DNA of 64,000 nt from Lachnospiraceae bacterium (lineage in GTDB: Bacteria; Bacillota; Clostridia; Lachnospirales; Lachnospiraceae), in contig JAQUVX010000010.1 in NCBI GenBank assembly GCA_028693165.1, positions 62,001 to 126,000 of the forward strand, given 5' to 3'. The notes beneath the pieces are model-generated. The model was not told where the DNA came from. It did no database searches and was given only the letters and a program-made list of their open reading frames with translations. Below are positions 41,274-51,188 of the stretch, piece after piece; within the stretch, counting starts at the first letter, position 1, and the number at the start of each line of letters is the position of its first letter. The position numbers were made by a program, and so were the translations under genes.

Positions 41274-44090
41274 ATATTTTTTTACATACTGCCCCGTGTA
41301 GGAAATCGGATTCTCCGCCACTTCCTCCGGGGTTCCTTTTGCAATCACCGTACCACCGCGGTCTCCGCCCTCCGGGCCAATATCGATGATGTAATCCGCG
41401 GTCTTGATGACATCCAGGTTGTGCTCGATGACGATCACCGTATTTCCGCTGTCGGATAATCTCCGAAGAATCTCCACAAGCTTATTTACATCCGCAAAAT
41501 GCAGACCGGTGGTCGGTTCATCCAGAATATAGACCGTCTTTCCAGTTCCTCTTCGGCTCAGCTCGGTCGCCAGCTTGATGCGCTGCGCCTCGCCGCCGGA
41601 AAGCTCCGTGGACGGCTGCCCCAGACGAATGTAGGAAAGCCCCACATCATTCAATGTCTCAATCTTCCGATAGATCGACGGAATATTCTCAAAAAACTTC
41701 AATGCCTCTTCCACCGTCATGTTCAGAACATCATAGATATTCTTTCCCTTGTACTTCACATCCAGGGTCTCACGGTTGTATCGTTTTCCGCCGCAGACCT
41801 CGCAGGGTACATATACGTCCGGCAGGAAATGCATCTCAATCTTTAAGATTCCATCGCCGCTGCATGCCTCACAGCGTCCGCCCTTCACATTGAAGCTGAA
41901 TCGTCCCTTGGAATAACCCTTCGCCTTGGCATCCGGTGTGGATGCAAACAGATCACGGATCATGTCAAACACCCCGGTATAGGTCGCCGGATTGGATCGC
42001 GGTGTCCGGCCAATCGGAGACTGATCGATGTCGATCACCTTATCGAGCTGTTCCATGCCCTCCAGCTTCTTGAACTTGCCGGAAATACATCTGGCACGAT
42101 TTAATTTTCTCGCCAGCGTCTTGTACAAAATCTCATTGACCAGCGAAGATTTGCCGGAACCGGACACACCCGTCACACAGGTCATGATCCCAAGCGGGAA
42201 GGAGACGTCGATATTCTTCAGATTGTTCTCCGCCGCACCGCGCACGGTCAGCCAGCCCGTCGGTTTCCGCCGCTCTTTCGGCACCGGAATCCCCAAACGC
42301 CCGCTCAGATAAGCGCCTGTGACCGACTTCTCATTCTGCATGATCTCTTCCGCGGTGCCGGCTGCGATCACTTCTCCACCGTGTTCTCCTGCTCCCGGGC
42401 CGATATCCACAATGTAATCCGCCGCACGCATGGTGTCCTCATCATGCTCCACCACGATCACCGTGTTGCCCAGATCCCGCAGATGCATCAGCGTGCCGAG
42501 CAGCTTGTCATTGTCCCTCTGATGAAGTCCGATACTGGGCTCATCCAGAATATAGGCCACGCCCACCAGACCCGAGCCAATCTGCGTCGCCAGGCGGATA
42601 CGCTGTGCCTCACCGCCGGAAAGGGTTCCCGTCGCACGTGACAGCGACAGATATTCCAGCCCCACATTCAGCAGAAAATCCAGCCGTGCCTTGATCTCCT
42701 TCAAAATCTGTGCACCGATCGATGCCTGCATCGGTGACAGCTCCAGCTGCTCCAAAACCTCCCGGTATTTCACGATCGACAGCTCGGTCGCCTCGGAGAT
42801 ATTGATACCGCCGACCGTCACCGCCAGCGATCCCGGCTTCAGGCGCTGCCCTTTACAGGTGCTGCACGGTGTGATCCGCATAAATGTCTCATACTCTGCC
42901 TTGGAATTTTCGGAAAACGTCTCCCGGTAACGCCGCTCGACATTGCGGATCAGACCTTCAAATGCCACATCGTAAACGCCTTCTCCGCGCTGTCCCTTGT
43001 AATAAACCTTTAATTCTTTTCCGTCGGTGCCGCGGATCAGCACATCCTGGATCTTCTTCGGATAATCCTCAAACGGCGTATCCAAATCGAACTTGTATTC
43101 CCGCATCAGTGCTTCCAGAATCGCATGGGTAAAGCTCCCCTTATCCGCACAGGACTGCCATCCCAGCACGACAATCGCTCCCTGATTGATGCTCAGAGAC
43201 TTGTCCGGAATCATCAGATCCTCATCAAATTCCATCTTGTACCCAAGTCCAAAACAGTCCGGGCAGGCACCGAACGGGTTGTTGAAGGAAAAGCTTCTCG
43301 GCTCTACCTCCTCGATGCTGATCCCGCAGTCCGGGCAGGCAAAGCTCATGCTGAACTGAATCGGATCACCATCGACCACATCCACCATCATCAGTCCGCC
43401 AGACAGGCTCATGACCGTCTCAATGGAATCCGTCAGCCGCTTCTCAATCCCTTCCTTTACCACAAGCCGATCCACAACGATCTCGATGTTGTGCTTAATA
43501 TTCTTCTCCAGTTTGATCTCCTCAGACAGCTCATACAGATTTCCGTCGATGCGCGCGCGTACATAGCCGCTTCGGCGGGACTGCTCGAGCACCTTGACAT
43601 GCTCGCCCTTACGCCCGCGCACCACCGGCGCCAGCAGCTGAATCTTCGTTCTTTCCGGCATCGCCATGATCTGATCCACCATCTGATCGATCGTCTGCTT
43701 CCGGATCTCCTTGCCGCACTTCGGGCAATGGGGAATCCCGATCCGCGCGTAAAGAAGACGCATATAGTCATAAATCTCCGTCACTGTCCCCACTGTCGAA
43801 CGCGGGTTGCGGTTGGTCGACTTCTGATCGATGGAAATCGCCGGTGAAAGTCCCTCGATGCTCTCCACATCCGGTTTCTCCATCTGGCCCAGGAACTGCC
43901 GCGCATAGGAGGACAAAGATTCCATATAGCGCCGCTGACCCTCTGCATAAATGGTGTCAAAAGCCAGAGAGGACTTACCGGAACCACTCAGCCCGGTCAG
44001 CACAACCAGCTGGTCACGGGGAATATCCAGAGAAATATTTTTCAGATTGTGCTCATTGGCACCTCGTATTTTAATAAATTGTTTTGCCAT
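41268..44090 (-). CDS. uvrA: Excinuclease ABC subunit A
   Basis: UvrA of 940 residues with two ABC ATPase modules: Walker [39 protein letters not shown] and later [15 protein letters not shown]; signatures [12 protein letters not shown] and [12 protein letters not shown]; Walker [12 protein letters not shown] and [11 protein letters not shown]. Zinc-binding Cys pairs occur ([30 protein letters not shown]). It recognises bulky DNA damage with UvrB. AAAGG precedes the ATG at 44090. The promoter at 44219-44247 overlaps a perfect Gram-positive SOS box, so LexA control is expected. Confidence 0.98.
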   Translation of the reverse strand: MAKQFIKIRGANEHNLKNISLDIPRDQLVVLTGLSGSGKSSLAFDTIYAEGQRRYMESLSSYARQFLGQMEKPDVESIEGLSPAISIDQKSTNRNPRSTVGTVTEIYDYMRLLYARIGIPHCPKCGKEIRKQTIDQMVDQIMAMPERTKIQLLAPVVRGRKGEHVKVLEQSRRSGYVRARIDGNLYELSEEIKLEKNIKHNIEIVVDRLVVKEGIEKRLTDSIETVMSLSGGLMMVDVVDGDPIQFSMSFACPDCGISIEEVEPRSFSFNNPFGACPDCFGLGYKMEFDEDLMIPDKSLSINQGAIVVLGWQSCADKGSFTHAILEALMREYKFDLDTPFEDYPKKIQDVLIRGTDGKELKVYYKGQRGEGVYDVAFEGLIRNVERRYRETFSENSKAEYETFMRITPCSTCKGQRLKPGSLAVTVGGINISEATELSIVKYREVLEQLELSPMQASIGAQILKEIKARLDFLLNVGLEYLSLSRATGTLSGGEAQRIRLATQIGSGLVGVAYILDEPSIGLHQRDNDKLLGTLMHLRDLGNTVIVVEHDEDTMRAADYIVDIGPGAGEHGGEVIAAGTAEEIMQNEKSVTGAYLSGRLGIPVPKERRKPTGWLTVRGAAENNLKNIDVSFPLGIMTCVTGVSGSGKSSLVNEILYKTLARKLNRARCISGKFKKLEGMEQLDKVIDIDQSPIGRTPRSNPATYTGVFDMIRDLFASTPDAKAKGYSKGRFSFNVKGGRCEACSGDGILKIEMHFLPDVYVPCEVCGGKRYNRETLDVKYKGKNIYDVLNMTVEEALKFFENIPSIYRKIETLNDVGLSYIRLGQPSTELSGGEAQRIKLATELSRRGTGKTVYILDEPTTGLHFADVNKLVEILRRLSDSGNTVIVIEHNLDVIKTADYIIDIGPEGGDRGGTVIAKGTPEEVAENPISYTGQYVKKYL

Positions 44091-44128
44091 GACTTAAAAC
44101 CTTTCTGTAGTGCTTTCTTTTTTTAGTT

Positions 44129-44166
44129 TATTGGCGGCGGTACACAGGTCGTTGAGGCCGCCAATA
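44129..44166. other. Hairpin in the uvrA leader
   Basis: Perfect 10-bp arms tattggcggc / gccgccaata with an 18-base loop in the roughly 120-base leader between the uvrA promoter and its start codon. No U-run follows on the minus strand. Its role is unknown. Confidence 0.5.
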
Positions 44167-44218
44167 AAAACAACGCAGCCCACTTCAATCCCCCGCCATA
44201 CACGAATCATATGAAGGG

Positions 44219-44258
44219 ATTATAGCACACTGCGTCACATTTTGCAAACATTTGTTCG
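44219..44258 (-). promoter_or_regulatory. uvrA promoter with SOS (LexA/DinR) box
   Basis: Minus strand -35 TTGCAA (44242-44247), 17-bp spacer, extended -10 TGCTATAAT (box 44219-44224). CGAACAAATGTTTG (minus strand, 44245-44258) fits the Gram-positive SOS consensus CGAACRNRYGTTYG at every position and overlaps the -35, the expected arrangement for LexA repression. Confidence 0.85.
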
Positions 44259-44272
44259 ATTCGAATCAGGGC

Positions 44273-46222
44273 TTAATTCTGTTCGTCTTCCTTCCTCTCC
44301 GGTGCCTCCGCGGCTGCCCCGGCTACAGGTTCTGGAGCCGCCTCGACTGCCGGCTTTGCGGCCACCGCATCATCCCGGTGCAGAATTTCCATGAATTCCT
44401 CTCCGGTGATCGTCTCACGCTCCAGCAGGTACGCCGCGATCTCATTCAGCTTGCCGGCATGTGCCTTCAGGATGTCCATCGCCTTGGCATACTGCTCCTT
44501 CACGATCCGCACCACTTCCTCATCCACCAGCCGCGCTGTCTCCGGTGAGCAGGTCAGGGACGTGTCCCCGCCCAGATAAGGGTTGTTGACGGTTTCCAGC
44601 GCAACCATGCCAAACTGCTCACTCATACCATATCGGGTAATCATGGCCCGGGCAATCTTGGTCGCCTGTTCGATATCATTAGCTGCCCCGGTCGTGATTG
44701 ATTTGAAGATAAATTCTTCTGCCGCACGGCCGCCGGTAAAGGTCGCAATCTTGTTCAGTGCCTCCTCCTTGCTCATCAGGAAACGCTCGCCTTCCTCCAC
44801 CTGCATGGTGTAGCCCAGTGCGCCTGACGTACGCGGAATAATCGTGATCTTGTGAACCGGTGCGCTGTCACTCTGGCAGGCTGCCACCAGGGCATGTCCC
44901 ACCTCATGAAACGAAACGATCCGCTTCTCATCCACCGATACGCCAGAATCCTTTCTCTGGTATCCGGCGATGACAACCTCCACGCTCTCCTCCAGATCCG
45001 CCTGCGTCACGGTAGCACGCCCCTGGCGCACGGCGCGCAGCGCGCCTTCATTGATAATGTTGGCTAGCTCTGCTCCGCTGGCTCCTGATGTCGCGCGTCC
45101 GATGGCGTCAAAATTCACATTGTCGGACAGCTTAACCAGTTTTGCATGTACTCTTAAAATCGCAATTCTGCCCTTCAGATCCGGAAGCTCCACCGGAATT
45201 CTCCGGTCAAACCGTCCCGGACGCAGCAGCGCCTTATCCAGGGATTCCGGACGGTTGGTCGCCGCAAGAATCACGACACCCTTCTGCCCGTCAAATCCGT
45301 CCATCTCACTCAGAAGCTGATTCAAGGTCTGCTCCCGCTCATCATTGCCGCTAAATCCGCTGCCGTCACGCTTCTTTCCGATGGTATCAATCTCATCGAT
45401 AAACACGATACACGGAGCCTTGTCGTTCGCCTGCTTGAACAGATCCCGCACCTTGGCCGCACCCATTCCCACAAACATCTCCACGAATTCCGAACCGGAG
45501 ATCGAGAAGAACGGCACATGCGCCTCCCCGGCTACCGCCTTGGCAAGCAAGGTCTTACCGGTTCCGGGAGGTCCCACAAGCAGCGCACCCTTTGGCAGGA
45601 TCGCGCCAATATCTGCGTATTTCTTCGGATTGTGCAGGAAATCCACGATCTCCCGCAGCGCATCCTTCGCCTCCTCCTGACCGGCGACATCTGCAAAGGT
45701 CTTGCCTGTCTCCGATTCCGCGTAAATCTTCGCGTTGGATTTGCCGAACGTCATGGCATTCGCGCCGCCCATGCGCTTCATCATCGTGCGGCTCAAAATC
45801 TGACCCAGCACCACAAACATCAGAATCGGCAGCACCCAATTGAAGATAAAGTTCTGCAACGGAGTCGCCTTCGTCGGGATATCCTTGCTGAACACCGCTC
45901 CCGATGCAAGCAGCCGGTCCGTCAGATCAGCATCCGGCCAGAGTCCGGTCTTGTAGATGGTCTCTCCTTTCTTCAGGACGCCAGCTTCATCGATCGAATC
46001 CTTGAGCCAGAATGTCATCTGCTCGTCATTGCGGACAACACCTCCGATCTGCCGGCTGTCCACCATCTGCAGAAATTCGTCATAACTCGCTTCCTTGACC
46101 TGCCGCTCCGCAATCGACGGAATGACCAGCGCATTCAGCAGCACCGTGATCAATAAAATAATTCCATAATAATACAACAGCTTTTTCGGCGGTCGTTTTG
46201 GCTCTTCCTCTTTTACACCCAT
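44273..46222 (-). CDS. ftsH: ATP-dependent zinc metalloprotease FtsH
   Basis: FtsH of 649 residues. Two N-terminal helices flank an extracellular segment (about residues 20-130). The AAA domain has Walker [14 protein letters not shown], Walker [13 protein letters not shown] and the second region of homology [18 protein letters not shown]. The protease motif is HEVGH (commonly HEAGH), with the third zinc-ligand region near the [20 protein letters not shown] stretch. It degrades membrane and regulatory proteins. AGGAG lies 7 bases before the ATG at 46222, and the upstream ATG at 46246 lacks a site. The Ala/Pro/Glu-rich tail ([22 protein letters not shown]) is non-conserved. Confidence 0.95.
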   Translation of the reverse strand: MGVKEEEPKRPPKKLLYYYGIILLITVLLNALVIPSIAERQVKEASYDEFLQMVDSRQIGGVVRNDEQMTFWLKDSIDEAGVLKKGETIYKTGLWPDADLTDRLLASGAVFSKDIPTKATPLQNFIFNWVLPILMFVVLGQILSRTMMKRMGGANAMTFGKSNAKIYAESETGKTFADVAGQEEAKDALREIVDFLHNPKKYADIGAILPKGALLVGPPGTGKTLLAKAVAGEAHVPFFSISGSEFVEMFVGMGAAKVRDLFKQANDKAPCIVFIDEIDTIGKKRDGSGFSGNDEREQTLNQLLSEMDGFDGQKGVVILAATNRPESLDKALLRPGRFDRRIPVELPDLKGRIAILRVHAKLVKLSDNVNFDAIGRATSGASGAELANIINEGALRAVRQGRATVTQADLEESVEVVIAGYQRKDSGVSVDEKRIVSFHEVGHALVAACQSDSAPVHKITIIPRTSGALGYTMQVEEGERFLMSKEEALNKIATFTGGRAAEEFIFKSITTGAANDIEQATKIARAMITRYGMSEQFGMVALETVNNPYLGGDTSLTCSPETARLVDEEVVRIVKEQYAKAMDILKAHAGKLNEIAAYLLERETITGEEFMEILHRDDAVAAKPAVEAAPEPVAGAAAEAPERKEDEQN

Positions 46223-46281
46223 ATATTTTCTCCTATTCTGTCTCATCTTTTGTTGTATCCGATATTATTTAGTATACAACA

Positions 46282-46309
46282 AGAGCGAAGGTTTTAAAAC
46301 CCTCGCTCT
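46282..46309 (-). terminator. Terminator after the AbgB-like gene
   Basis: Stem AGAGCGAGGGTTTT / AAAACCTTCGCTCT (one mismatch) with almost no loop, followed on the minus strand by TGTTGTAT. It separates the amino acid transport operon from ftsH. Confidence 0.7.
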
Positions 46310-46347
46310 CCTAAAATGTTTCTAAAGTTTATTAAACCTTACTGTCT

Positions 46348-47790
46348 TTAGTCCGGGACTACCGGAACCGCACCGGCTGGAATTGGGCAGACATAACCGT
46401 CCTTCGTCCGTTTTTCAAACTCTGTGCGTGCCTGCGCAAGCACCTCCGGCCGCTGCATCAGATCAATGGCTGCCGCTGCCAGCACCTTGCCTGCATGAAC
46501 CGCCGCCTTGTGTCCGATCTCCGTGCCGTCACAGGAAACATTCTGCCAGCTGTGTCCCGGACAGCCGTTCGGCCAGGATGCCACGTGAATCTGCGCCGTC
46601 GGTGTCAGCCAGCTCACATCACCCACATCCGTGGATCCCGCCTTAAAAGCATCTCCCTGATAAAGCGGAGCCAGGAATGCATTCATAGCATGTCCGGATT
46701 CCTTCTGCTGCTTCTCCACTGTCTCCCGTGCCGTCTCATCGTACTCTGCCGCAACCCCCGGAACCTTGTCGTGTCCCTCGTAGGTCACCGCCAGACGGTC
46801 CGCAAACGCAAGTTCTTCCTCCGTGTAGGACGGAACGCCCAGCTCTTTGAAATTCTCATAGAGCAGCCGCTCCAGAGCAAAGTTGCTGATCGTGTCTGCC
46901 AGGCCATCGATGAACTGCCGCTCAAAGGTCGTGTCGGTCATCAGTGCCGCTCCCTCTGCGATCCGATCCACACGTTTCTGAAGCTCCACCGCCTCTGCCA
47001 CATGATTGGAACGCACCATATAAAGGACTGTCGCACGCGGCTGCACCACGTTCGGACTCCGGCCGCCTGCATCCGTGATGGCATAATGGATGCGTGCCCG
47101 GTCGCTCATATGCTCCCGCAAAAACTGCACGCCGATGTTCATCAGCTCCACCGCATCCAGCGCGCTGCGCCCCTTCTCCGGTGTCCCCGATGCATGGGAA
47201 GCAATCCCCGAGAATTTGTACTGCACCTGAATGCAGGAGTTCGAGGAACCGGTTGCAACCTCATTGACATCCTCCGGGTGCCAGGTCAGTGCTGCATCCA
47301 GTGCCTTCCAGACGCCGTCCCGCGCCATAAATGCCTTGGAAGCACCGCCCTCCTCACCCGGACAGCCGTACAGGACCACCGTTCCAGGCTGGCCGCTCTC
47401 CTCCAGATAAGCCTTCACGCCCAGTGCCGCGGCAAATGCCCCTGCGCCCAGCAGATTGTGTCCGCAGCCATGCCCGCAGCCTCCGGCCACGCGCTCTTTT
47501 TGCTCCAACACACCAGCCTCCTGAGAAAGTCCGGACAGCGCGTCATACTCCGCCAGAATTCCGATGACCGGCCGGCCGCTTCCGAAGCTTGCCGAAAATG
47601 CCGTCGCAATGTTGCAGATTCCTTTTTCTACCTGAAATCCTTCTTTTTCCAGGACTTCACAATACAATGCGGCGGAGCGGTCCTCCTGTAAGGACAGCTC
47701 CGCAAAATCCCAGATCTGATCCGCCACATCGCTGATCAGTCCGGCCTTCTTATCAATAGCAGCCACCGCTGCCTGTTTCTCCTGTGTCAT
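46348..47790 (-). CDS. M20 family amidohydrolase, AbgB-like
   Basis: Amidohydrolase of 480 residues. Metal-binding motifs of the M20D/AbgB type are present: GCGHGCGHNLLGAGAF, GCPGEEGGASKAFM, LTWHPED, HASGTPEKGRSALDAVELM in the lid domain, and GSTDVGDVSWLTPTAQIHVASWP plus PGHSWQ near the end. AbgB is the catalytic partner for p-aminobenzoyl-glutamate cleavage in E. coli; relatives cleave other N-acyl amino acids or dipeptides. It is the last gene of the amino acid ABC operon (12 bases after the ATPase stop; AAGGAG before the ATG), which suggests that the imported compound is an amino acid conjugate. Confidence 0.9.
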   Translation of the reverse strand: MTQEKQAAVAAIDKKAGLISDVADQIWDFAELSLQEDRSAALYCEVLEKEGFQVEKGICNIATAFSASFGSGRPVIGILAEYDALSGLSQEAGVLEQKERVAGGCGHGCGHNLLGAGAFAAALGVKAYLEESGQPGTVVLYGCPGEEGGASKAFMARDGVWKALDAALTWHPEDVNEVATGSSNSCIQVQYKFSGIASHASGTPEKGRSALDAVELMNIGVQFLREHMSDRARIHYAITDAGGRSPNVVQPRATVLYMVRSNHVAEAVELQKRVDRIAEGAALMTDTTFERQFIDGLADTISNFALERLLYENFKELGVPSYTEEELAFADRLAVTYEGHDKVPGVAAEYDETARETVEKQQKESGHAMNAFLAPLYQGDAFKAGSTDVGDVSWLTPTAQIHVASWPNGCPGHSWQNVSCDGTEIGHKAAVHAGKVLAAAAIDLMQRPEVLAQARTEFEKRTKDGYVCPIPAGAVPVVPD

Positions 47791-47801
47791 GTATCTTCTC
47801 C

Positions 47802-48578
47802 TTACAGCACCTTCGCCAGGAATTCCTGTAGTCTCGGATTCTGCGGACGATCAAAAATCTCCTCCGGAGTTCCCTCTTCCATCAGCATCCCATCGGCCAT
47901 AAACAATACGCGGTTTCCCACCTCACGGGCAAATCCCATCTCGTGTGTTACCACAACCATCGTCATGCCCTCAAATGCCAGCTTCTTCATAACATCCAGA
48001 ACTTCTCCGACCATCTCCGGGTCCAGCGCGGAGGTCGGCTCATCAAACAGCATAACCTCCGGTTCCATCGCCAGCGCACGCACGATCGCCACACGCTGCT
48101 TCTGTCCGCCGGAAAGCTGAATCGGGTATGCATCCGCACGGTCCTTCAGACCCACGCGGTCCAAAAGCTCCAGCGCTTTCTCCTCCGCCGCCTTCGGACT
48201 CATCCCCTTGACACGGATCGGTGCCAGGGTCATATTCTCCAGAATCGTCATATGCGGAAACAGGTTGAAATGCTGGAATACCATGCCCATCTTCTGGCGC
48301 AGCCGGTCGATATCCAGCTTTACCATCCTGCCGTTCTCATCTTTATATTTCTGACAGGTAATGTCAATGCCGTTAAACACGATCGCGCCGTCGGTCGGCT
48401 CCTCCAAAAGATTCAGACTGCGCAGAAAGGTGGATTTTCCCGAACCGGAAGGTCCGATTACCGCCATCACATCCCCGCGGTTAATGTCCACCGTAATACC
48501 GTCCAGAGCCTTGATCGCGCCGCCCTTGTAATGTTTCTTTAAGTCCGTTACCTGAATCAGACTATCTCTTGTCTCCAC
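47802..48578 (-). CDS. Polar amino acid ABC transporter ATP-binding protein
   Basis: GlnQ/HisP-type ATPase of 258 residues. Walker [17 protein letters not shown]-loop [18 protein letters not shown], signature [15 protein letters not shown], Walker [16 protein letters not shown] and the His switch [10 protein letters not shown] are intact. The start is GTG at 48578, 8 bases after AAAGGAG, inside the end of the permease gene (17-base overlap). A 22-residue insertion between Walker A and the Q-loop region ([23 protein letters not shown]) is slightly longer than usual. Confidence 0.95.
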   Translation of the reverse strand: METRDSLIQVTDLKKHYKGGAIKALDGITVDINRGDVMAVIGPSGSGKSTFLRSLNLLEEPTDGAIVFNGIDITCQKYKDENGRMVKLDIDRLRQKMGMVFQHFNLFPHMTILENMTLAPIRVKGMSPKAAEEKALELLDRVGLKDRADAYPIQLSGGQKQRVAIVRALAMEPEVMLFDEPTSALDPEMVGEVLDVMKKLAFEGMTMVVVTHEMGFAREVGNRVLFMADGMLMEEGTPEEIFDRPQNPRLQEFLAKVL

Positions 48579-49347
48579 GGCTCATTCTCCTTTCGAAATA
48601 TGCAATGATCTTGGAGGTCGGGAAGCACAGGCAGAAATAGATCGCCGTTGCCACCAGCAAAGGTTCGATGATCACGAAGGTCGCACCCTTGACCGCATTC
48701 ACAGCCGACATGATATCCTGTACACCGATGGTGTAGGTGATAGCCGATTCCTTGATGATCACGACGAATTCATTGGCAATCGCCGGCAGGATGTTTTTCA
48801 GGGCCTGCGGCAGAATGATGTAGCGCAGATTCTGTGCCTTGGACAGGCCCAGAGAACGTGCCGCCTCCGTCTGTCCGCCGTCGATAGACTGGATTCCTGC
48901 ACGGATGATCTCGCACAGATAGGCTCCGGAGTTCATGCCCAGTGCTACCACACCCGGGAAAAACCGATTGAATTTGATGAAGCCAAACAGCTGGAAGGTT
49001 GGCAGATTGATCAGGCCAAACACTCCATAATAAATAATAAATACCTGTACCAGTACCGGCGTTGAACGCAGCACTTCCACGTAGGCTGTCGCCAGAAATG
49101 ACAGTGGATTGAACCGGCTGATCAGCGCCAGCGCTCCGCCCTCACGGGGATGTCCTGCCTTGTCCAGTCCCAATGCCCGAAACGGACGAATGTCCGACAT
49201 CCGCATCAGCGCCAGAAGCAGCGCGATGCAGAAGCCGATCAATACCGTAAATACGGACAGAAGCACCGTGACCAGCATACCCTGCCGGAACAGCTGTGCA
49301 TAAGGCACGATCTTGGAGAAATTCTCCATCTGAAAAAATTGACTCAT
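48562..49347 (-). CDS. Polar amino acid ABC transporter permease
   Basis: Permease of the His/Glu/Gln/Arg/opine family, 261 residues. Helices begin at [30 protein letters not shown]. The family motif is [69 protein letters not shown]. An insertion (residues 50-70, [29 protein letters not shown]) lies between the first two helices. AAAGGAG precedes the ATG. Only one permease gene is present, so the transporter should use a homodimer. Confidence 0.95.
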   Translation of the reverse strand: MSQFFQMENFSKIVPYAQLFRQGMLVTVLLSVFTVLIGFCIALLLALMRMSDIRPFRALGLDKAGHPREGGALALISRFNPLSFLATAYVEVLRSTPVLVQVFIIYYGVFGLINLPTFQLFGFIKFNRFFPGVVALGMNSGAYLCEIIRAGIQSIDGGQTEAARSLGLSKAQNLRYIILPQALKNILPAIANEFVVIIKESAITYTIGVQDIMSAVNAVKGATFVIIEPLLVATAIYFCLCFPTSKIIAYFERRMSRGDKR

Positions 49348-49384
49348 AGTTGCTCCTTTCGTGAGGACATCTGGTGTCTAACGA

Positions 49385-50326
49385 TTACTGCTGAACGTTA
49401 CCTTCTGCATCCAGAAGACCTTCGTACTTATCGCCGGAAGCCTGCTCATTTGCGTCTGCGATGAATTTCTCAAGGCTGCCGTCTTCTTTTGCAGAAGCGA
49501 TTGCTGCATTGACTGCTGCTTTCAGAGCCTCGTTGCCCTTGCTGATACCAACTGAAGATCCCTCGGTGTCGTAAGGAACATCCATCACCAGCTCAAGCTC
49601 CGGATAGTTTTTCTGATAGCTCAGCGCTACATCGGTCTCGATGAATGCTGCATCCATCTTGCCGGCCAGCAGCTCAGAGATGATATCGGTTACCTTCGGC
49701 AGACCAATGATGTCTGCATCCGGGCTGTTGGTGGTTGCCAGATCCATCTGGATGGAACCGGTCTGTGCGCCTACGGATACTTCCGGTTTGTTGATTGCTT
49801 CAAAGCTGTTAAATTTATCTGCGTTATCCTTGACGGTAACCAGAGCCTGTCCGCCCATGTAGTAGATATCAGAGAAATCCATGATGCCTTCACGCTTCGG
49901 ATCTGGAGACAGCCCCGCCAGACCCAGATCTACGGATTTGGTCTGCAGCTCGCTTAATACGCCGTCAAAATCTACGGTGACAACTTCCAGCTCCAGTCCC
50001 ATGGAATCTGCGATGTACTGAGCCAGTGCCATATCAAACCCTGCCAGAGCCGGTTTGCCGTCTGCGCCGATTGCGTAGAACTCATATGGTGCAAAGTCCG
50101 GGCTGGTTGCTACGGTCAGCTTGCCATCGGTAACCGTCTGAACGTCTGCTGCCGCTGCTTCGCTCTCTGCTGCGGTCGTCTCTGCTCCGGCTGCCTCGGT
50201 GCTGGCTGCCTCGGTAACTGCCTCCGTAGCTGCTGCGGTCGTCTCCGCCGGTTTGCTGCCGCCACATGCGGTCAGGGATGCTGCCATTGCAGCCGTCAGG
50301 GTAAGTGCTAACATTTTCTTTTTCAT
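49385..50326 (-). CDS. Amino acid ABC transporter substrate-binding lipoprotein
   Basis: Family 3 solute-binding protein of 313 residues. The signal MKKKMLALTLTAAMAASLTAC has its lipobox Cys at 21, followed by an Ala/Thr/Glu-rich linker. The binding domain begins KLTVATSPDFAPYEFYAIGADGKPALAGFDMALAQYIAD and contains LSELQTKSVDLGLAGLSPDPKREGIMDFSDIYY, typical of polar amino acid binders. GAGGAGG precedes the ATG at 50326. It is the first gene of the operon with the permease, ATPase and AbgB-like enzyme. Confidence 0.95.
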   Translation of the reverse strand: MKKKMLALTLTAAMAASLTACGGSKPAETTAAATEAVTEAASTEAAGAETTAAESEAAAADVQTVTDGKLTVATSPDFAPYEFYAIGADGKPALAGFDMALAQYIADSMGLELEVVTVDFDGVLSELQTKSVDLGLAGLSPDPKREGIMDFSDIYYMGGQALVTVKDNADKFNSFEAINKPEVSVGAQTGSIQMDLATTNSPDADIIGLPKVTDIISELLAGKMDAAFIETDVALSYQKNYPELELVMDVPYDTEGSSVGISKGNEALKAAVNAAIASAKEDGSLEKFIADANEQASGDKYEGLLDAEGNVQQ

Positions 50327-50404
50327 AATTACTTCCTCCTCATATTGCATATATTCATCAAAAACGAATATTATGCATAATTATTAACTAACTAACAGAT
50401 ATCC

Positions 50405-50432
50405 ATTATAAATGATTTTCAAAATTATTCAA
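50405..50432 (-). promoter_or_regulatory. Promoter of the amino acid ABC operon
   Basis: Minus strand -35 TTGAAT (50427-50432), 16-bp spacer, -10 TATAAT (50405-50410). A perfect 12-bp palindrome ATTATGCATAAT lies downstream at 50370-50381 and is a possible operator. Confidence 0.55.
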
Positions 50433-50464
50433 GAGTATTATACCATATTGTTCCCAAAATGCAC

Positions 50465-50497
50465 AAAAGAGCGGCGAGATTCCACGATCCCGCCGCT
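50465..50497 (-). terminator. Terminator after the fru-HAD operon
   Basis: Minus strand stem AGCGGCG / CGCCGCT, extended by imperfect pairing, then CTTTTGTG. It lies 15 bases past the HAD phosphatase stop. Confidence 0.75.
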
Positions 50498-50511
50498 TCC
50501 TGTCAGCTTAC

Positions 50512-51174
50512 TTATCTGTGATTTGAAATATAGTTCATAATCTCCCCCGGATGATCAATCACAAATTCCGGTTGAAAGGACTCAAGCTCTGCCCGGTCCC
50601 GAAAGCCCCAGGTCACGCCGACCGTATGCAGTCCGGCACCCAGCCCCGTCTTCATATCGGTGTTGGTATCGCCAAAATACAGGGCTTCCTCCGGCTTTGC
50701 GCCGAACCGCTCCAGAATCCGCCATACACCTGCCGGATCCGGCTTTTTGGGAATTCCCGGCTGCTCCCCAGCCACGGAATCGAAATACCCCCTGCCAAAC
50801 ATCGCCTCGATATTTTCCACCGTCCGCTCATGCGGTTTGTTCGACAATACTGCAATCTTGATGCCCCGCTGCTTAAGCTCCGCAAGAAGCTCTACAATCC
50901 CGTCATAAGGCTTCACATGATACATACAATGCTTTGCAAACAGCTCTGTATAAACCTCCAGACTTTCCTCATAATGTTCCAGCGTCTCATCCCCGGAAAA
51001 GCGCAGCGCCCGTTCCATTAAAAGCTTGTATCCGTCGCCCACAAACTGTTTGATATGCGTCTCGTCAAGCGGGCCGTATCCAAAATGCTCCAGCACCAGA
51101 TTGGTGGTAAGGGTCAGCGCCTCCAGCGTATTAAGCAGTGTTCCGTCCAAATCAAATATGCAGCATCGAATCAT
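50512..51174 (-). CDS. HAD family hydrolase (phosphoglycolate phosphatase-like)
   Basis: HAD phosphatase of 220 residues: motif I FDLDGTLLNTLEAL, motif II VLSNKP, motif III Lys in IPKKPDPAGV, motif IV YFGDTNTDMKTGLGAGLHTVGVTWGF. It falls among the Gph/PpaX-like enzymes. It starts 14 bases after the PTS gene stop with AGGAG before the ATG, so it is part of the fruK-fruA transcript. Whether it dephosphorylates a sugar phosphate of that pathway or cleans up phosphoglycolate is not readable. Confidence 0.88.
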   Translation of the reverse strand: MIRCCIFDLDGTLLNTLEALTLTTNLVLEHFGYGPLDETHIKQFVGDGYKLLMERALRFSGDETLEHYEESLEVYTELFAKHCMYHVKPYDGIVELLAELKQRGIKIAVLSNKPHERTVENIEAMFGRGYFDSVAGEQPGIPKKPDPAGVWRILERFGAKPEEALYFGDTNTDMKTGLGAGLHTVGVTWGFRDRAELESFQPEFVIDHPGEIMNYISNHR

Positions 51175-51188
51175 CCTGATCTCCTATC

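Noticed and set aside
44129..44166. Terminator for ftsH
   Set aside because: The hairpin lacks a U-run on the minus strand and lies downstream of the uvrA promoter, so it belongs to the uvrA leader.
50341..50381. ArgR box in front of the amino acid ABC operon
   Set aside because: The sequence resembles ARG-box halves only if gaps are allowed; just the 12-bp palindrome ATTATGCATAAT is solid.
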